Shown: positions 32,523-36,162 of the stretch, in pieces
How positions within the stretch are numbered: the first letter of the stretch is position 1
Layout of the letters: each line of letters starts with the position of its first letter
DNA from: Candidatus Hydrogenedens sp.
Lineage (GTDB): Bacteria; Hydrogenedentota; Hydrogenedentia; Hydrogenedentales; Hydrogenedentaceae
Assembly (NCBI GenBank): GCA_035361075.1
Contig: DAOSBX010000034.1
Location: 1 to 36,162, forward strand
Direction: 5' to 3'
DNA length: 36,162 bases
Notes under the pieces: model-generated
The model's input: only the letters and a program-made list of their open reading frames with translations
Databases searched by the model: none
Told to the model about the DNA's origin: nothing
Made by a program: the position numbers and the translations under genes

Positions 32523-33890
32523 TTATAATAATACTTCTTTTATTGCAGATTTTAATTTTGTTTCAGAAGCAGGGACAACGTGAGAAGCATACGGCTCGTA
32601 TCCACCTTCCTTGAAAGACCTTTCTGTACAAATATATGCTGGAGCACAATCCCCATAACCTGCCACAAAAACATGCCTATGCGGGGCACATTGCTGAGCA
32701 TATAATTGAAATTCAACCATAGGTTCACCTGGTAAACTTAAAATAGATACGTTACCAAAATGTAACCCTGCAATGGGGATAGGCTGTCCTGTGCGATTTT
32801 GCCATGCCAATTCCATAGCTGAGTCAATGCGAACATGATGTTTTTGATTCGTATCATTCATCATCTTCTCTAAATTCTCTTTACTATGATGTTTATCATT
32901 AGCAGGTTCAAAATAAACTGAGGTCACTTTAAATTGCGGTTCGGCAATAATATCCTTTTGTGAAGACTGCACTGATTTCTGCATTCCTTCCAACATCCGC
33001 TGATATAACTGCTGACGTGCCTCAGGAGAACCATCATTATATTTGCCCCCAGCGATATCTCCACCACAACCAGTAAAATAGATATGCGGAACACCTTCTT
33101 CTTTTTCCATTTCCTCCCGTGCCATTCCTGGGAAATCATAACTGGCACGTGGATCCCAGTAGAAACTCTGCGGATGCGTAGCATAATAATGCAACCTTAC
33201 AATAGGTCTCCCTGCCTTTGAGACAAAACTCAAAGTATGCACGTATGGGTCAATTAATCCTTCCTCCGCCTCAATCAGTTTCGGATCTTTGCAAGAACTG
33301 GAACGTGTGGCTATTGTACCATCTGGCATAACTACACGGCGGTTAGACGCTACCCTCTCAACCTTTGCTTTACCAATTTCTATTGAGGTACATGGCATTA
33401 ATTGGGGTAAAGCACTTTCAATGGACTGGACAATCCTTCGATAAATTTCATCAAACACCTCATTTTTAGGACAGGGAGGTGGATTCTGAATTGTTCCAAT
33501 AATATCAAATGCATCCGCATCACACATCGGGGCAGTGTGCTGATGAACCGTGTGAACAAAAACAGCATTGGGCTCAGTTTTAACAGCAGTCGCAATCATT
33601 TCACAGAGTTTATAATATGAACGATTGGCAATTTCACACCAGTCAATTGCACATAAGACATATCGCTGTTTATCTGTCTCAATAATTAGTCCCTTAGCAA
33701 GCAAAGGATGCTCAATGGTATCCAAAGGCTTGTAACTCGGGTACCATGGCGTACCTAAAGGTGGAGTTGCATCACACTTGAACAATGCAACTCGCAAATA
33801 AACATCAGCCGATACTTGCCTCGCCAATGACCAAGAAAATAAAGAAAGCACACCCGCAGATTGAATCCGCAAAAAGTCTCTACGTTTCAT
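32523..33890 (-). CDS. Exported neutral/alkaline ceramidase-like hydrolase
   Basis: The 455-residue protein has a twin-arginine-like signal (KRRDFLRIQSAGVLSLFSW). It carries the N-terminal domain of neutral/alkaline ceramidases: CDATPPLGTPW near the start, IDWCEIANRSY, the zinc-binding HQHTAP (H116, H118), and ATHPQSFYW (H239). In place of the ceramidase GDVSPN motif, which contains the nucleophilic Ser, it has GGDIAGGKYNDG (277-287). The substrate may therefore not be ceramide. At 455 residues it lacks the C-terminal immunoglobulin-like domain of bona fide ceramidases. The ATG has AGGAGG 5-6 nt upstream, a strong site. It is the first gene of the minus-strand run that ends at the 27.2 kb terminator. 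Confidence 0.82.
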   Translation of the reverse strand: MKRRDFLRIQSAGVLSLFSWSLARQVSADVYLRVALFKCDATPPLGTPWYPSYKPLDTIEHPLLAKGLIIETDKQRYVLCAIDWCEIANRSYYKLCEMIATAVKTEPNAVFVHTVHQHTAPMCDADAFDIIGTIQNPPPCPKNEVFDEIYRRIVQSIESALPQLMPCTSIEIGKAKVERVASNRRVVMPDGTIATRSSSCKDPKLIEAEEGLIDPYVHTLSFVSKAGRPIVRLHYYATHPQSFYWDPRASYDFPGMAREEMEKEEGVPHIYFTGCGGDIAGGKYNDGSPEARQQLYQRMLEGMQKSVQSSQKDIIAEPQFKVTSVYFEPANDKHHSKENLEKMMNDTNQKHHVRIDSAMELAWQNRTGQPIPIAGLHFGNVSILSLPGEPMVEFQLYAQQCAPHRHVFVAGYGDCAPAYICTERSFKEGGYEPYASHVVPASETKLKSAIKEVLL

Positions 33891-34100
33891 TATTACCTCC
33901 TAATATTATCATACTTACAATTTAGTAACAATTAGTATACCTATTTTTGTTTGAAGGTGCCAATATCTTGAAGAACATTTTCAAATCAAAATAATTACGC
34001 ATTTTTAGGGAAGAACACAAAAGACTTACAATTTATTATTGTTGGGCTCAAAGAAGAACATATAGAAATTTTATTTGAATATTATGGCGTGTGTTCTGTA

Positions 34101-34109
34101 TGGTATGAT
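34101..34109 (+). promoter_or_regulatory. Candidate extended -10 promoter of lemA
   Basis: TGGTATGAT (34101-34109) fits TGn-TATnnT, the extended -10 form, and is followed by AAT. No good -35 box lies 16-18 nt upstream. A start near 34116 would leave a leader of about 50 nt. It lies in the 255-nt divergent region before lemA, which shows nothing else I can name. Confidence 0.28.
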
Positions 34110-34166
34110 AATACAAATTAATAGCCTGAGAATAAATCTGGGCTATTGAAACAGGAGAATATGATT

Positions 34167-34727
34167 ATGACAACAGGGATTTTGGTTGGTATTCTGGTAA
34201 TCATTGTGCTTTCCATTCTATTTATCATCAGTGCGTATAATCGGCTCGTTCGTTTGCTAAATGAGGTAAAGAATGCATGGTCTCAAATTGATGTGCAACT
34301 GAAACGGCGTCATGATTTAATTCCGAATCTGGTAGAGACGGTAAAGGGTTATATGCAACATGAGCGTGCAACATTGGAAAATATTACGCAGGCACGTAAT
34401 TTAGCGATGCGTCCTGGTTCTGTCGGTGAGCGTGCTCAAGCGGAACAGCAACTTACACAGGCATTGCACAATTTTTTCGTTGTTGTAGAAAATTATCCCG
34501 ACCTAAAAGCGAATCAGAATTTCTTAGCATTGCAGGAGGAACTAACATCGACAGAAAACCGTATTTCTTTCGCACGGCAGGCGTATAACGACGCGGTGAT
34601 GACATTTAATAATGCAATTCAAATGTTCCCAACAAATATTATTGGGGCAATATTCGGATTTAAGGAACAAACCTTCTTTGAAGTTCAAGATTCAGCAGAA
34701 CGGGCGGTCCCTAAAGTATCATTCTAA
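34167..34727 (+). CDS. lemA: LemA family protein
   Basis: The ~186-residue protein has a single N-terminal membrane helix (ILVGILVIIVLSILFIISAY). The family core follows: NRLVRLLNEVKNAWSQIDVQLKRRHDLIPNLVETVKGY, then an antiparallel coiled-coil-like helical bundle, ENRISFARQAYNDAVMTFN, and the end TIQMFPTN-like IIGAIFGF. Length is normal. ATG 34167 lies 9 nt after AGGAG (34153-34157); ATG 34161 lies only 3 nt after it. LemA proteins often sit beside M48 peptidases, as here (32-nt gap), and appear to act with them in envelope quality control. The substrate is unknown. Confidence 0.93.
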   Translation: MTTGILVGILVIIVLSILFIISAYNRLVRLLNEVKNAWSQIDVQLKRRHDLIPNLVETVKGYMQHERATLENITQARNLAMRPGSVGERAQAEQQLTQALHNFFVVVENYPDLKANQNFLALQEELTSTENRISFARQAYNDAVMTFNNAIQMFPTNIIGAIFGFKEQTFFEVQDSAERAVPKVSF

Positions 34728-34759
34728 TCATCTACTATTGTAGGGTGTACAATCTACTT

Positions 34760-36162
34760 ATGTTTGAACTTGTCCGCCAAAATAAACGTCGTTCAATTAT
34801 ACTTGCAGGTGTAATGCTGTTGTTTATGTTGATGATTGGTTATATTATCGGTGCTTTTTTGGCTTATGCTTATTATTTCGTTACGGAACCTTATGCCTTT
34901 TCAGACGAAAAATTGGCTCAATCCCCACATCAACAATATCAACAACACTATAGAACTAATTATCCACAACATCCTTCATCAACACGAGAATCTCTTACCT
35001 ATGAAGAGGTGCAATTCTTTACATGGTTATACTGGGGACCACTCGGTGCAATAGTTGCTTTTGTTGCATGGTTTATCCAGATGATTTTTGCCTTCTATTC
35101 GGGAGGGAATATGCTCCTATCCATCAGTAATGCCATAAAAATTGAAAAAGCTGACCATCCACAACTATTTAACATCGTAGAGGAAATGAAAATCGCTTCA
35201 CGATTGCCTAAAATGCCAGAAATATATATTATCGATGACCCAGCAATGAATGCCTTTGCCACAGGTAGGTCACCAGAACATTGTGCTGTCGCAGTAACAC
35301 GAGGATTGCTCAACCATATGAACCGCGACCAGATACAAGGGGTCATTGCTCATGAAATCAGTCATATTGTTCATAGAGACACCTTATACATGACCATGCT
35401 CGCTGTCTCACTTGGGACAATAATTTTATTGGTCGTAGGACTGCGCGAAGCTGTCGGTGCTGGTATTCGTGGTTCTGCTCGTTATAGTAGCCGTAATAGA
35501 AAAGACGCAGGCGGAGTTATTTTGTTCCTGATAGTGGTGTACATCTTCGCTCTGCTATTGTCTTTAATAGCCCCATTCTTAGCACAACTTATTTACTTTG
35601 CCTGTTCACGACAGAGGGAATACTTAGCTGACGCAGGCTCCGTTGTTCTAACCCGAAACCCCGAAGGTTTAGCATCTGCATTAGAGGCAATTGCAAAAAA
35701 ATATCAGCAAACTCCACCCATAAACGTAAATCAACTAACAGCACCTATGTATATAATCAACCCATTAGAAGCAAATAAACTTGATGCCTCATCAATATTC
35801 AGCACTCACCCCCCTATCCTAAAACGCATCCAGATTCTACGAACCATTGCAAGAACCCCTACAGCCACATACGAACAAGTATGGCAACAAATAGAAGGTA
35901 AAAAATGGAAGAAGAAATATACCATATCAACTAACGAACTTACTCCTACGATATATACTTCTGTGGGAGGCACTGTGCCTCCTCCTCTACCATTAGAACA
36001 ACAAATGTTGAACCAAACAATCAAGCCCCCTTCTACTTCAGCAGAAACCACCCCACATCAAAATGTACGCAATGCTGGCGATGCCATTATGAAAGCACAA
36101 AAATTTAATTTCCTAAAATGCTCATGCGGAGTAATACTAAAAATCCCTCCCAATTACCAAGG
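34760..36162 (+). CDS. M48 family (HtpX-like) metalloprotease, partial at 3' end
   Basis: The frame is open from the ATG at 34760 to the window end (467 codons, no stop seen). The protein has a membrane helix at about 15-40, a Gln/His/Pro-rich loop (SPHQQYQQHYRTNYPQ) and a second helix at about 88-112. The zinc protease motif HEISH follows (H198, E199, H202), then HRD. Two more helices follow, then REYLAD with the third zinc ligand E287. After a Thr/Pro-rich segment, a Cys-x-Cys-containing motif (LKCSCGVILKIP) begins, probably a zinc ribbon that continues beyond the window. HtpX-like enzymes degrade misfolded membrane proteins. It pairs with lemA 32 nt upstream, probably as an operon; the ribosome site is weak (TAGGG, 13 nt upstream). 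Only the C-terminal end is missing. Confidence 0.9.
   Translation, partial: MFELVRQNKRRSIILAGVMLLFMLMIGYIIGAFLAYAYYFVTEPYAFSDEKLAQSPHQQYQQHYRTNYPQHPSSTRESLTYEEVQFFTWLYWGPLGAIVAFVAWFIQMIFAFYSGGNMLLSISNAIKIEKADHPQLFNIVEEMKIASRLPKMPEIYIIDDPAMNAFATGRSPEHCAVAVTRGLLNHMNRDQIQGVIAHEISHIVHRDTLYMTMLAVSLGTIILLVVGLREAVGAGIRGSARYSSRNRKDAGGVILFLIVVYIFALLLSLIAPFLAQLIYFACSRQREYLADAGSVVLTRNPEGLASALEAIAKKYQQTPPINVNQLTAPMYIINPLEANKLDASSIFSTHPPILKRIQILRTIARTPTATYEQVWQQIEGKKWKKKYTISTNELTPTIYTSVGGTVPPPLPLEQQMLNQTIKPPSTSAETTPHQNVRNAGDAIMKAQKFNFLKCSCGVILKIPPNYQ

Overview
The window is low-GC bacterial DNA, roughly 38% by eye, that looks like a saprophytic diderm of the Hydrogenedentota / Planctomycetota-like kind. 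The basis is the gene mix: Tat-signalled Gfo/Idh/MocA oxidoreductases, a sulfatase, a ceramidase-like hydrolase, xylose-isomerase-like TIM barrels, a DUF6807 protein, a URO-D-like protein, LRVIQ-type dockerin-like repeats and a predicted outer-membrane beta barrel. The lineage is inferred from this mix and not from a marker gene. No phage, IS element, CRISPR array or rRNA was seen.

Layout. (1) 1-1.6 kb holds an inverted repeat and an MFS exporter. (2) 1.7-10.7 kb is a run of minus-strand genes for sugar and glycoside use: URO-D-like protein, unknown protein, DUF6807 protein, Gfo/Idh/MocA oxidoreductase, sugar isomerase-like TIM barrel, DUF4855 plus discoidin protein, and GH27 alpha-galactosidase with an NPCBM domain. 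(3) 11.0-14.0 kb, on the plus strand, has a sodium:solute symporter followed by three overlapping or closely spaced small genes of unknown function. (4) 13.9-15.9 kb, on the minus strand, has a radical SAM protein and a DUF4130 protein, the known pair of putative DNA repair or modification proteins. (5) 16.2-21.0 kb, on the plus strand, is the most distinctive region. Five consecutive secreted or membrane-anchored proteins carry dockerin-like Ca-binding repeats (two proteins), a cohesin-like domain plus a second dockerin-like repeat type (one protein), or a cohesin-like domain plus a C-terminal membrane anchor (two proteins). (6) 21.2-26.5 kb has a TIM-barrel glycosidase-like protein, a predicted outer-membrane barrel, a sulfatase and a small zinc-ribbon protein. 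(7) 26.75-27.1 kb has tRNA-Pro(CGG) and a tiny secreted Gly-rich protein. (8) 27.2-33.9 kb, on the minus strand, has a ceramidase-like hydrolase, a GT2 glycosyltransferase, a GH42-like membrane-anchored protein and a second Gfo/Idh/MocA oxidoreductase, ending in a clear intrinsic terminator. (9) 34.1-36.2 kb, on the plus strand, has LemA and an M48 metalloprotease that runs off the window.

How it fits together. The left half reads as uptake (symporter) plus extracytoplasmic breakdown (GH27, DUF4855/discoidin) and oxidation or isomerisation of glycosides or polyols (Gfo/Idh/MocA, TIM barrel, DUF6807). The 16-21 kb cluster looks like a small cellulosome-like surface assembly system without catalytic subunits. 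Three paralogous cohesin-like domains could receive dockerin-bearing partners encoded there or elsewhere. That interpretation is inference; the domain similarities are visible in the sequence.
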